From Candidatus Kerfeldbacteria bacterium (GTDB lineage: Bacteria > Patescibacteriota > Patescibacteriia > UBA9570), in assembly GCA_016207285.1 (NCBI GenBank), contig JACQPW010000063.1, forward strand, positions 1-9,356: a DNA stretch of 9,356 bases. Reading direction: 5' to 3'. The notes under the pieces were generated by a model that was given only the letters and a program-made list of their open reading frames with translations, did not search any database and was not told the DNA's origin. The position numbers and the translations under genes are program-made. The number at the start of each line of letters is the position of its first letter. The stretch's first letter is position 1. Shown piece by piece: positions 1-7,475 of this stretch.

Positions 1-19
1 CGCCTGTGATACACTTAGC

Positions 20-25
20 TATATT
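20..25 (+). promoter_or_regulatory. Candidate -10 element upstream of the S8 protease
   Basis: TATATT matches the bacterial -10 consensus TATAAT at five of six positions. It ends 17 bases before the ATG at 43, which would give a leader of about 10 bases. The -35 region would lie at or beyond the window edge and cannot be judged. The 42-base upstream stretch is AT-rich and has no Shine-Dalgarno-like purine run. An AT-rich tract can match this consensus by chance, so this is weak. Confidence 0.3.
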
Positions 26-42
26 TATTTTTCATATTTCTT

Positions 43-3000
43 ATGAAAGTACAACCTACTCGTTTAGTACGCCTGGGATTTAACCTCCTTGGTTTGTTTG
101 CGTTAATTAGTTTACCGCTGAATGCCAGCCAAGCCGTCGTCGGCGCTGTCACCGCAGCCAGTACCACACCTGACATCACACCGTGGCAGTCAGCTGCCGA
201 CCGCAGCATTGCCGGTTGGGGTGGTGATGATGAGCACTTTGCGACCGATCATATTTTGGTCAAACGGGTTGGGTTGAGTGTAGAAAGTGTGGCTGTTGAT
301 ACCACAGTGGCTGATGCGCTGTCGTACTGGAAACAACAGGCTGATGTCGAATACGCTGAACCAGACGGTGTCTATCAAGTGTTGGGTCAAGAAACCTCCT
401 GGGGTTGGTCGACCGTCAAAGCCAGTGAAGCCGCAACCACGAACAGCGTAACCGGTAGTGGTATTGTGGTAGCCGTAGTAGACACAGGCGTGGATTATGT
501 CCATGAAGATTTAGATGCAAATAACTGGGTGAATACGGGCGAGACCGCTAGTAACAATATTGATGATGATGGTAATGGGTACGTCGACGATTATTACGGC
601 TATGATTTTATTGGCAGTTTATATACCGCAGTCACACCCGACAGCGACCCTCAAGATGAATATGGTCATGGCACACATGTGTCGGGCATTATTGCGGCAG
701 AAAATAATACCGTTGGTGTACGTGGTGTCGCACCGTCCGCCCAAATTATGCCAGTAAAAGTACTTGATTCCAGTGGTTATGGCTTTGACAGTACCATTGC
801 GGATGGGATCCGCTATGCGGTTGATGAAGGGGCCGATATTATTAACTTAAGTCTCGGTTCCTCGATTGGTTCCAATACCATTAAAGAGGCGATTGATTAC
901 GCTGCCACGAACAATGTCTTAGTGGTGGCTGCCTCTGGTAATTCAGGGAGTTTTTCATCACCGTCTTATCCGGCCGCGTACAGTAGTGTCGTATCCGTCG
1001 GCGCTACCGATGAAGATGGTTATAAAACCGAATGGTCCAACTGGGGTAAGGTAGATGTGATGGCACCAGGTAATGATATTGTCTCTTCCATTCCAGGTAA
1101 TCTGTATGACTCCTATTCAGGCACCTCGATGGCTTCACCACACGTGGCTGGTGTGGCAGCGTTAATTATGCAAAAATTTTCCACGACAGATGCGCGCACC
1201 GTGCGTCACTTGTTAGAAACCACTGCCGATGATTTCGGTCCAATGACGGGGGTAGACTATATGTCCGGTTATGGGATGGTGAATGCCTTAGACGCTACCA
1301 CCACTCCCACCGCGGGATCTACCTATCTGTTTGCTGATCAAGGTTATGTCATCACCGATGCATCGGATGATGTTATCGTGACAGCTTCAGTGCGCACGGC
1401 TGGTAATGCCGCTGTGGCGAGCGAAACGGTGACTTGGTCCACAACGAAAGGAACAGTATCTGCAGCGACTTCCACGACGAATGCCAATGGTGAAGCGACC
1501 ATTACATTTACGGCGGATGATACCAGCGGTTTAGCAACCATTACCGCTGACCCAGCCAATTATGCTGCCAACACCATTCAACTCGCTTTCTTAGATGATA
1601 CCGTGCATCCAGAAAGTATTGGTGTGACCGCCTACAATACGACTGAAGATACTAGTGGAGAAGAAGAGATTGAAATATTTGCAGATAGCGATATCTCAGC
1701 CAACTTATTTACCGCCGGAGATAAATTAACTATTTGGGCGCATCCAACAGGATTCGATCGGGAGACGCACGATATTGAAGTCAGCTATACCGTCACTGAT
1801 CCTGATGGCGAGGCGATTACTGGCATGACCGGTACGATGCCAACAACTGAAGCTGGTTACCCGATTTGGATCTGGTATTTACCACAGACAACGGTTGAGT
1901 CGAATCCACTAAAAATTCCAAATTCTGCTGTGGCTGGCGAATATACTGTCAGTGTGACGGTGACTGACTTGGATAGTAGTGAAACCTCTACTGCCACGAC
2001 TAATTTCTGGGTAGATGAATTGCCGGAAGCGTTAATTATCGATGACGACGGGTATTGTTATGACACCCCGATTGAAGGGCTAGACTTTGGTTATGTCGCC
2101 TATTGTATCAGTGCTGGGCAGACGGTAGCCACCGCCTTAGACGCTGCTGGCCATGATAGTTTAGTGTGGAATGTGGCTCGCCACGGGTACCCCACAGCAG
2201 CTGATTTGGCTCTCTTCCCATTAGTGATTGTGGTGGATGGAACCTTTTCCTACGCTGACACTACAGTGTTAAGTGACTATCTGGATGCCGGTGGTAATTT
2301 GTTGATCACTTCAGAAATGTTGGCGTACAACAATACGTATGGTCAGCCGAGTGATTTCCTCTGGAACTATCTACACGTGAACTTTGCTTCCAACGTTTCA
2401 CAACCGGCCGTGGTGAATGGCTTTACGGGATCAGATTTTGCAGGGGTCAGTTATGATATCAACACCTATAACTTAGATGGTGATGGCGTTCAGGCCATGT
2501 ACCTAGGTGATGAATTGCAAGTCGATCCGAATAGTAATGCGGTCGAACCATTATTTGCCTATACTCGTGGAGAAACGGATGATATGGTAGCTGGTGTGCG
2601 TGTCTCGAACAGTACTTACCGGGCAGCTTACCTCACCTTTGGCATCGAATCCATTAATGATTCTGGTACGGCCACAAAAGCTGAACTGCTGGATACGCTA
2701 GCCGATTGGTTACTGGGCAATGCCCCAACCATCAGTAAGGTAACAGCCAAAAAACTAGATAATAATCGTGCTCAAACCATTACCATTCGTGGTACCAACT
2801 TTCAATTGGTTGGTGAAACGACGGTCAAATTACGTAAACTAGAATTAAGTGATGTGGTGGTGTATAGCCGCACCAAAATTACCGCCACGGTACCGGCCGG
2901 CCTGACGCCTAGAAGTTATAGTCTAAAAGTGATTCGTCCCGATGGCCGTAAAGCCACCAAGTCTAAAGCAGTTCAGGTAACCACTGGTGAGATCTTCATT

Positions 3001-3456
3001 GATAGTTTATCCACCACGATTGCTTCCAATAATAGTGACCGAGAGTTAACTGTGAGTGGTGGCCATTTCAATGCTGGGGTCAGTGTCTTCTTTGGTACGA
3101 CCGAGATGACTGAGGTAACCCGCAATGGCTCCAGTTCGCTGACCGTGACGATTCCGGAAGGCTTTGCACCAGGTAATTACAAGATCAAGCTCACGAACCC
3201 GGATGGTACTAAAGCCAAACGGAGTGGCTTCACGGTGCGCGTTGGCTTCACAGAAACGTTAGCAGTCGGAGATACACACGACCAAGTGTTAGCCTTAGAG
3301 AAACGGTTGAAAAACTATGGTTATTTCGACGCTGACCCAGATACAGATTTTGATAGCATTACGGAGGAAGCCTTAGTGCGTTATCAAACAGATAACTTCT
3401 TGCAAATCACTGGTACAACGGACGCCAATACTCGTTATTACTTAAACAACAACTAG
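43..3456 (+). CDS. Secreted multidomain subtilisin-family (S8) serine protease with C-terminal peptidoglycan-binding domain
   Basis: Predicted extracellular endopeptidase of 1137 residues. Residues 1-31 look like a Sec signal peptide: basic R7/R10, hydrophobic 11-25, cleavage probably after A28 or A31; there is no lipobox Cys. Residues ~67-112 resemble an inhibitory propeptide ending in VEYAEPDGV. The S8 domain (~118-415) has the full triad D147 (VVDTGV), H209 (HGTHVSG) and S362 (GTSMASPHVAG), plus oxyanion N300. An Asp/Asn-rich loop at 171-183 (NNIDDDGNGYVDD) is a likely calcium site. A Big_1-like Ig domain follows (~428-515), then another beta-rich region (~520-660), a region reminiscent of the glutamine-amidotransferase fold (~662-892), two IPT/TIG domains (~895-980, ~984-1067), and a PG_binding_1-like domain (~1068-1134). 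The only two cysteines are C672 and C688. No LPxTG or C-terminal membrane anchor is visible, so wall retention through the last domain is inferred. The ATG at 43 gives the signal peptide directly; no Shine-Dalgarno precedes it. The Nudix gene starts ten bases after its stop. Confidence 0.96.
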   Translation: MKVQPTRLVRLGFNLLGLFALISLPLNASQAVVGAVTAASTTPDITPWQSAADRSIAGWGGDDEHFATDHILVKRVGLSVESVAVDTTVADALSYWKQQADVEYAEPDGVYQVLGQETSWGWSTVKASEAATTNSVTGSGIVVAVVDTGVDYVHEDLDANNWVNTGETASNNIDDDGNGYVDDYYGYDFIGSLYTAVTPDSDPQDEYGHGTHVSGIIAAENNTVGVRGVAPSAQIMPVKVLDSSGYGFDSTIADGIRYAVDEGADIINLSLGSSIGSNTIKEAIDYAATNNVLVVAASGNSGSFSSPSYPAAYSSVVSVGATDEDGYKTEWSNWGKVDVMAPGNDIVSSIPGNLYDSYSGTSMASPHVAGVAALIMQKFSTTDARTVRHLLETTADDFGPMTGVDYMSGYGMVNALDATTTPTAGSTYLFADQGYVITDASDDVIVTASVRTAGNAAVASETVTWSTTKGTVSAATSTTNANGEATITFTADDTSGLATITADPANYAANTIQLAFLDDTVHPESIGVTAYNTTEDTSGEEEIEIFADSDISANLFTAGDKLTIWAHPTGFDRETHDIEVSYTVTDPDGEAITGMTGTMPTTEAGYPIWIWYLPQTTVESNPLKIPNSAVAGEYTVSVTVTDLDSSETSTATTNFWVDELPEALIIDDDGYCYDTPIEGLDFGYVAYCISAGQTVATALDAAGHDSLVWNVARHGYPTAADLALFPLVIVVDGTFSYADTTVLSDYLDAGGNLLITSEMLAYNNTYGQPSDFLWNYLHVNFASNVSQPAVVNGFTGSDFAGVSYDINTYNLDGDGVQAMYLGDELQVDPNSNAVEPLFAYTRGETDDMVAGVRVSNSTYRAAYLTFGIESINDSGTATKAELLDTLADWLLGNAPTISKVTAKKLDNNRAQTITIRGTNFQLVGETTVKLRKLELSDVVVYSRTKITATVPAGLTPRSYSLKVIRPDGRKATKSKAVQVTTGEIFIDSLSTTIASNNSDRELTVSGGHFNAGVSVFFGTTEMTEVTRNGSSSLTVTIPEGFAPGNYKIKLTNPDGTKAKRSGFTVRVGFTETLAVGDTHDQVLALEKRLKNYGYFDADPDTDFDSITEEALVRYQTDNFLQITGTTDANTRYYLNNN

Positions 3457-3466
3457 TCCTCAAGTC

Positions 3467-3925
3467 ATGATCGAGTGTACATTTGAACGTGGCACTGCTG
3501 CCAACCTACGCCATGTCGTAGTTGATGCACTCTTGATCCAAGACAACCAGGTATTGCTCACGCGCCGCGCGGAACGGTTACGGGAAGGTGGTAAGTGGGC
3601 GATACCGGGTGGGTTTATGGATCGTGATGAGACCACGCTAGAAGCGGTGATGCGGGAGGTGTTAGAAGAAACAGGGTACACCTGTGAGATTGAACAGTTG
3701 TTGACGGTACTAGATAAACCAGATCGGCGTGGTGATGACCGCCAAAATGTCAGCTTTGTGTTTGTGGCCAAACCGATTGCTAAGGTGCAAGAACACGATG
3801 ATGAAGTCACGGAACTAAAATGGTTCCCACTCGATGCCTTGCCGGCAGCAGCGGAGATGGCCTTTGATCATCTGGAAATCATTTGGGAATGGATTAAGGA
3901 GAATGATGAGGGCCTAGACAAATAG
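3467..3925 (+). CDS. Nudix hydrolase (ADP-ribose pyrophosphatase/MutT-like)
   Basis: This 152-residue protein is about one Nudix domain long and should hydrolyse a nucleoside diphosphate linked to another group, using divalent metal. The Nudix box is complete: G49, five residues, E55, seven residues, then REVLEETGY from R63 to Y71; E67 and E68 are the expected metal ligands. The preceding KWAIPGG and the later EVTELKWFPLDALP (about 113-126) are typical of the fold. Substrate cannot be fixed from sequence: ADP-ribose-type compounds, oxidised nucleotides or other NDP-X are all possible. The ATG at 3467 lies ten bases after the protease stop with no terminator-like hairpin between, so cotranscription is possible although the functions are unrelated. 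No Shine-Dalgarno precedes the start. Confidence 0.95.
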   Translation: MIECTFERGTAANLRHVVVDALLIQDNQVLLTRRAERLREGGKWAIPGGFMDRDETTLEAVMREVLEETGYTCEIEQLLTVLDKPDRRGDDRQNVSFVFVAKPIAKVQEHDDEVTELKWFPLDALPAAAEMAFDHLEIIWEWIKENDEGLDK

Positions 3926-3934
3926 CCGAAAATC

Positions 3935-3943
3935 TGTTACCAT
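3935..3943 (+). promoter_or_regulatory. Candidate extended -10 element before the membrane protein gene
   Basis: TGTTACCAT fits an extended -10 (TGn plus TACCAT, four of six to TATAAT). It lies in the largest intergenic gap of the window (27 bases) and ends nine bases before the ATG at 3953, so transcription would start within a few bases of the start codon. The hexamer match is modest, so this is tentative. Confidence 0.35.
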
Positions 3944-3952
3944 TTCAGCCAT

Positions 3953-5560
3953 ATGTCTGATGTGTCATCGTTTACTATTCCGATCAGCGTTCAACGCCTA
4001 ATTAAGGCCAAACAGCGCGAATTAGCGGGTAAAGCAGAGCTGGAACATCAGCCGAAATTCAAGATTTCCGAAGCCATTAGTCGGGTGGCCTTTATCTACG
4101 AAAAAGTTCGGAATGCTCTGGATTATAAGGAAGAGCATTTGCTGATTAAATCGGCCATTGTGCGCGTGTTGAAGCGAAAGTTTTTGCCCGGAGTTGATCC
4201 CGTATCAATTGCCCGGCCGTTAGTGATTGAGCTGATTCGGGGTGGTTACATTCGCAACAATACCTTACCGGAGAGTCGTATCGATGACGCTGCTAAATCG
4301 TTAGTGAAGTATGCGCGCTTTTTAGGTAAAGCCATTCCAGCCTTAGAAGGCCGCCAGCGCGAGGAAACCTTCGATTGGGCGTTGACCATGCTGGCCTGCG
4401 AATTAGAAGAGGTGTTGGCCCCATCACCCCATAAAGAGGGGATGATTGAGTTTGTCTATGTCACCATGTTGGAGCGCACCGATATTACCTCGAAGCGGAT
4501 TACGGAAGATGAACGTAAAGTGCAGATTTATGCCGCCGTTCTGAAGGCGTACTCCCAATACGATTTAGAATTAATGCAGTATAGTTTGTTGAAATATTTT
4601 TATCCAGAGTGGGTGGAAGGCAAGGAGGATACCTTGAATCGGGTGGCACGCAATGTGTTAAATGTTCGGACGACGATTATGAAGCAGATCCGTAGTCCGT
4701 TACAAGATAAAGTGGTACGGCAAATCAAGAAAATCAATATTTTATTTGTGGTGTTGTCGGATTGGTTGCTCAAAGAGACTGACCCAATGGCGGTGATGCA
4801 GAATCCTGAACAATTGGCGGATGCAATTGAGTTAACAACTAATCAGCGCTACAAACAGGTCAAAATTAAACTCCGTCGTACCAGCTTACGTAGTATCATC
4901 TATTTATTTATTACTAAAATGCTCTTGGCCTTGATTATTGAACTGCCATATGATTGGTTTGTCTTCGGGCATTTGAACTATATTCCGTTAGGCATCAATG
5001 TAGTCTTTCACCCGCTGTTATTGTTTGTCATTGCGTTAGCGGTACATATCCCGGCCAAAGAAAACACGCAAAAAGTCATCGAAGGCATTAAAGATTTAGT
5101 CTATGCGTATGATGGTAAAGATATTGTCTACCGCATTCGACCCAACATTGCCCGTGGTTGGTTTTTAAATTTTATTTTCCGTGCCTTATATTTGGGTGCC
5201 TTCCTGATTACGTTTGGTGGCCTGATCATGGTCTTAACCGCCGTTGGCTTTAATTGGTTAGGAGTGGCACTCTTTACCGTCTTCTTAACCTTAGTCAGCT
5301 TCTTTGGTCTGCGGGTGCGACAGTTGGCTAAGGATTTAGTCGTGCTGGATCGGCGCGATAATTTACTCAGTGTCACCATCGACTTTTTTTCCATCCCAAT
5401 TGTGCGTGCTGGCCGTTGGTTATCGGTCAACTTCTCTAAGGTCAATGTCTTTGTCTTTGTGCTCGATGTCATCATTGAAGCCCCCTTTAAACTCATTGTG
5501 GACTTGTTTGAGGATTGGTTTGCCTACATGCGAGAGAAACGTGAAGAGATTTACGATTAA
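3953..5560 (+). CDS. Uncharacterised multi-pass membrane protein with a large N-terminal soluble region
   Basis: I do not recognise a named family, so no function is proposed. The 535-residue product has no signal peptide. Residues 1-310 are charged and largely helical in character, with the segment 38-76 (FIYEKVRNALDYKEEHLL and a following KRK-rich stretch) resembling N-terminal regions I recall in hypothetical CPR proteins. Hydrophobic segments, probably membrane-spanning, lie at about 312-332, 345-366, 403-431 and 433-453. A further hydrophobic or amphipathic helix sits at about 497-518, before a charged tail (MREKREEIYD). A loop at about 367-400 (with YAYDGKDIVYRIRP) separates the two TM pairs. 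The arrangement suggests a cytoplasmic N-domain attached to four membrane helices. No catalytic motif, Walker box or transporter signature is visible. The gene follows the Nudix gene by 27 bases and precedes the aminotransferase by five, suggesting cotranscription with the latter. Confidence 0.85.
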   Translation: MSDVSSFTIPISVQRLIKAKQRELAGKAELEHQPKFKISEAISRVAFIYEKVRNALDYKEEHLLIKSAIVRVLKRKFLPGVDPVSIARPLVIELIRGGYIRNNTLPESRIDDAAKSLVKYARFLGKAIPALEGRQREETFDWALTMLACELEEVLAPSPHKEGMIEFVYVTMLERTDITSKRITEDERKVQIYAAVLKAYSQYDLELMQYSLLKYFYPEWVEGKEDTLNRVARNVLNVRTTIMKQIRSPLQDKVVRQIKKINILFVVLSDWLLKETDPMAVMQNPEQLADAIELTTNQRYKQVKIKLRRTSLRSIIYLFITKMLLALIIELPYDWFVFGHLNYIPLGINVVFHPLLLFVIALAVHIPAKENTQKVIEGIKDLVYAYDGKDIVYRIRPNIARGWFLNFIFRALYLGAFLITFGGLIMVLTAVGFNWLGVALFTVFLTLVSFFGLRVRQLAKDLVVLDRRDNLLSVTIDFFSIPIVRAGRWLSVNFSKVNVFVFVLDVIIEAPFKLIVDLFEDWFAYMREKREEIYD

Positions 5561-5565
5561 CGGTC

Positions 5566-6693
5566 ATGCGTCTTGTGACCGCCTCTCAAACCATTGCACT
5601 GGATACCCAAGCCAAGGCCTTGTTAGCCGCTGGGCATGATGTTATTAATCTCAGTGTCGGTGAACTAGATTTTGACCCACCCACAGTAGTGCAACAAGCA
5701 GTTAGTCAAGCCGTTGGTAACGCTAGTAACCATTATTCTCCGGTAGCCGGTTTACAAGCTAGTAAGCAAGCGGTTTGTGCTTACGAACAAGCGCAGCACG
5801 GGGTGACCTATCTACCCGAGCAGGTGTTAATTACCAATGGTGCTAAGCAGGCACTCTATACAACCTTTTTAGCTTTAGTGCAGCCAGGTGATGAGGTGTT
5901 AGTGCTGCAACCAGCCTGGGTAAGTTACATCGAACAGATCAAACTAGCCGGTGGTGTACCAGTGAGTGTTGAAACCACCGATCAATTTTCACTAGATATC
6001 ACCGCCATGGAACGAGCTATGACTGACCGGACGGTGGGGCTGATACTCAATTACCCTAATAATCCTACTGGAGCTGTCTACACCGCTGCTCTGCTACAGA
6101 ACGTAGCTCAATTAGCCCAAGAAAAAAAACTCTGGGTAATTTCTGATGAAATCTATGAACATATTATCTATGGTGATGTGCCGTTTATTTCCTTTGCCAA
6201 GTTGTATCCTCATACCGTAGTGGTCAATGGTATCTCCAAGGCAGCGGCAGTGACCGGTTGGCGAGTCGGGTATGCTGCTGGGCCAGTCGCCATCATTCAA
6301 GCGATGACGGCATTGCAGAGTCATTTAACTGGTAATGTTTCAAACGTTATGCAGGCCGCTTTGCCGCCAGCCCTGAGTAACGGTTTAGCGGCCGATTGGT
6401 TGCAACAATTGCAGCTGCGCCGCCAATTGGTCTTAGATTGGGTAGTACAACATCCGGCTGTGCAACTCGTATCACCGCAAGGGGCGTTCTACTGTTTTCT
6501 GGATATCCGAGCATTCAAAATGGATTCCGTTACGTTTTGTCAGCGCTTGTTAACGGATCACCATGTGGCCTTGGTTCCAGGGAGCTATTTTGGCCGTGAT
6601 GGCTTTGTCCGTTTATCCTTTGCCAATAGCCCAGACCGGATTAGGGTTGCATTAGAGCGAATGGATCAATTTTGTGCTATACTATCACAATGA
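5566..6693 (+). CDS. Class I/II PLP-dependent aminotransferase, aspartate aminotransferase I-gamma type
   Basis: This cytosolic enzyme should transfer an amino group between an amino acid and a 2-oxo acid using pyridoxal phosphate. Its 375 residues are slightly short for the family (~390), mainly at the N-terminus. Motifs in order: VGELDFDPP (31-39; most relatives have GEPDFD, so L34 is unusual), NGAKQAL phosphate-loop region (91-97), PAWVSY with ring-stacking W118, NYPNNPTGAVY with N166, SDEIYEH with D194 and Y197, Schiff-base K225 in NGISKAAAVTGWRVGY, phosphate-binding R233, and carboxylate-binding R349 in FVRLSFA. All key residues are present, so it should be active. The amino acid substrate is uncertain (aspartate, or a broader set). 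It starts five bases after the membrane protein stop, and its TGA overlaps the ATG of the NAD kinase (ATGA at 6690-6693). An A8 run at 6122-6129 is in frame and does not disrupt the gene. Confidence 0.94.
   Translation: MRLVTASQTIALDTQAKALLAAGHDVINLSVGELDFDPPTVVQQAVSQAVGNASNHYSPVAGLQASKQAVCAYEQAQHGVTYLPEQVLITNGAKQALYTTFLALVQPGDEVLVLQPAWVSYIEQIKLAGGVPVSVETTDQFSLDITAMERAMTDRTVGLILNYPNNPTGAVYTAALLQNVAQLAQEKKLWVISDEIYEHIIYGDVPFISFAKLYPHTVVVNGISKAAAVTGWRVGYAAGPVAIIQAMTALQSHLTGNVSNVMQAALPPALSNGLAADWLQQLQLRRQLVLDWVVQHPAVQLVSPQGAFYCFLDIRAFKMDSVTFCQRLLTDHHVALVPGSYFGRDGFVRLSFANSPDRIRVALERMDQFCAILSQ
6675..6683 (+). promoter_or_regulatory. Strong extended -10 element for a leaderless NAD kinase transcript
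   Basis: TGCTATACT contains the TG motif, one spacer base, and TATACT (five of six to TATAAT). Exactly six bases follow before the ATG at 6690, so a normal -10 to start-site distance would put the first transcribed base at or next to the A of the start codon. The element lies within the last codons of the aminotransferase. I find no good -35 at standard spacing, which extended -10 promoters do not strictly need. It also supports ATG 6690 over the in-frame TTG at 6672, which lies inside or upstream of the element. Confidence 0.5.
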
Positions 6694-7475
6694 AAGTCGT
6701 TATTAGCGGATTAGCCAAGCAGGAGTTAGCGGCTTATATTCGCAAGCATTATCGACGCACAATTCAGATTGTGAAGACTAAGCCGGAGTTTGTCTTGTGT
6801 TATGGTGGCGATGGCACACTGTTGTATGCCGAGCGGCATTACCCGCTGGTTCCTAAAGTAATGATCCGACACAGCCGCGTTTGTGCCAAATGTGCTACCT
6901 TGGCCAAGCAGACCATTTTAGAGCTGATGGTGCGTGGGCAGTACAGTTTGGTGGAGCAGCCTTTGTTAGAAACGAGTCATGGCGGTAAAACGCTGTATGC
7001 CATCAACGATATTTTGGTGGCTCACGCTCATGTCAATACTGGATTACGGTATCACTTGTGGTTGAACGGAGAACATTTTGGCGGTGAGCTGTTAGGAGAT
7101 GGATTGGTGGTGGCCACTCCACTAGGGAGTACCGGCTACTATCAAAGTATTACGCGTAGTACCTTTCAGCAGGGGTTGGGTATTGCTTTTAATAACTCTA
7201 TTTTTACTATTGGTAGCTTGGTGGTGCCAGAAGATACGATTGTCAAAGTCAGAATTGACCGTGGTCCGGCTGTAGTCGCGGCTGATAATAATGATGTATA
7301 CTTACCGCTGCACAACAAGGATCGGGTGACGATTCGACGTTCACATCGGTCAACCTACATTGTCTATTTTGCTGGACAGCACTATAAAAAATATAATGTC
7401 GGCATCGGCGACAACCGAGTGCCACTAGGATCGTGTCAGATGTGTGGCAAACTGTTAGTGGATAAGCTGGCATGA
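6690..7475 (+). CDS. nadK: NAD kinase, divergent, with two CxxC pairs
   Basis: Predicted to phosphorylate NAD+ (possibly also NADH) to NADP(H). With the ATG at 6690 it has 261 residues, at the short end for the family. The signature GGDGT is at 39-43 with catalytic D41; the conserved NE-type motif appears as N106-D107 (AINDILV); the GDGLVVATPLGSTGY motif is at 136-150; SITRSTFQQGLGIAFNN (153-169) and AADNND (197-202) fit the later nucleotide-binding strands. Unusual are two cysteine pairs, C65/C68 (VCAKC) and C249/C252 (SCQMC), which could form a four-cysteine metal site or disulfides. A TTG at 6672 would add six residues, but the ATGA overlap with the upstream stop and the nearby extended -10 favour 6690. 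Its own stop overlaps the next start (ATGA at 7472-7475). No Shine-Dalgarno is visible. Confidence 0.87.
   Translation: MKVVISGLAKQELAAYIRKHYRRTIQIVKTKPEFVLCYGGDGTLLYAERHYPLVPKVMIRHSRVCAKCATLAKQTILELMVRGQYSLVEQPLLETSHGGKTLYAINDILVAHAHVNTGLRYHLWLNGEHFGGELLGDGLVVATPLGSTGYYQSITRSTFQQGLGIAFNNSIFTIGSLVVPEDTIVKVRIDRGPAVVAADNNDVYLPLHNKDRVTIRRSHRSTYIVYFAGQHYKKYNVGIGDNRVPLGSCQMCGKLLVDKLA

Noticed and set aside
13..21. Nine-base match (ACTTAGCTA) between the window start and the palindrome centre at 9311-9319
   Set aside because: It might hint at linked contig ends, but nine bases can easily match by chance in a window this long, and flanking bases diverge at once.
190..504. Minus-strand open frame of 104 codons opposite the protease start
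   Set aside because: It lies wholly opposite the signal peptide, propeptide and first catalytic motif of a clear gene, and its translation has no recognisable domain.
2725..3243. Recent tandem duplication producing the two TIG domains
   Set aside because: The two domains share the fold pattern and a PDG-type motif, but their residues and bases differ widely, so this is not a recent DNA repeat.
3460..3810. Minus-strand open frame opposite the Nudix gene
   Set aside because: The plus strand has an intact Nudix box; the antisense product is Ser/Arg/Thr-rich and low in structure, as expected of a shadow frame.
5128..5496. Minus-strand open frame opposite the membrane protein
   Set aside because: The very basic, Lys/Thr/Arg-rich translation is the expected antisense reading of hydrophobic membrane helices.
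6122..6129. A8 homopolymer as a possible slippage or frameshift site in the aminotransferase
   Set aside because: Conserved motifs before and after (NPTG, then SDEIY and the PLP lysine) are in the same frame, so nothing indicates programmed slippage or a sequencing error.
6672..6689. Upstream TTG start for the NAD kinase
   Set aside because: The six extra residues have no family support, would overlap the candidate -10 element, and the ATG at 6690 gives the same ATGA overlap seen at the next two junctions.
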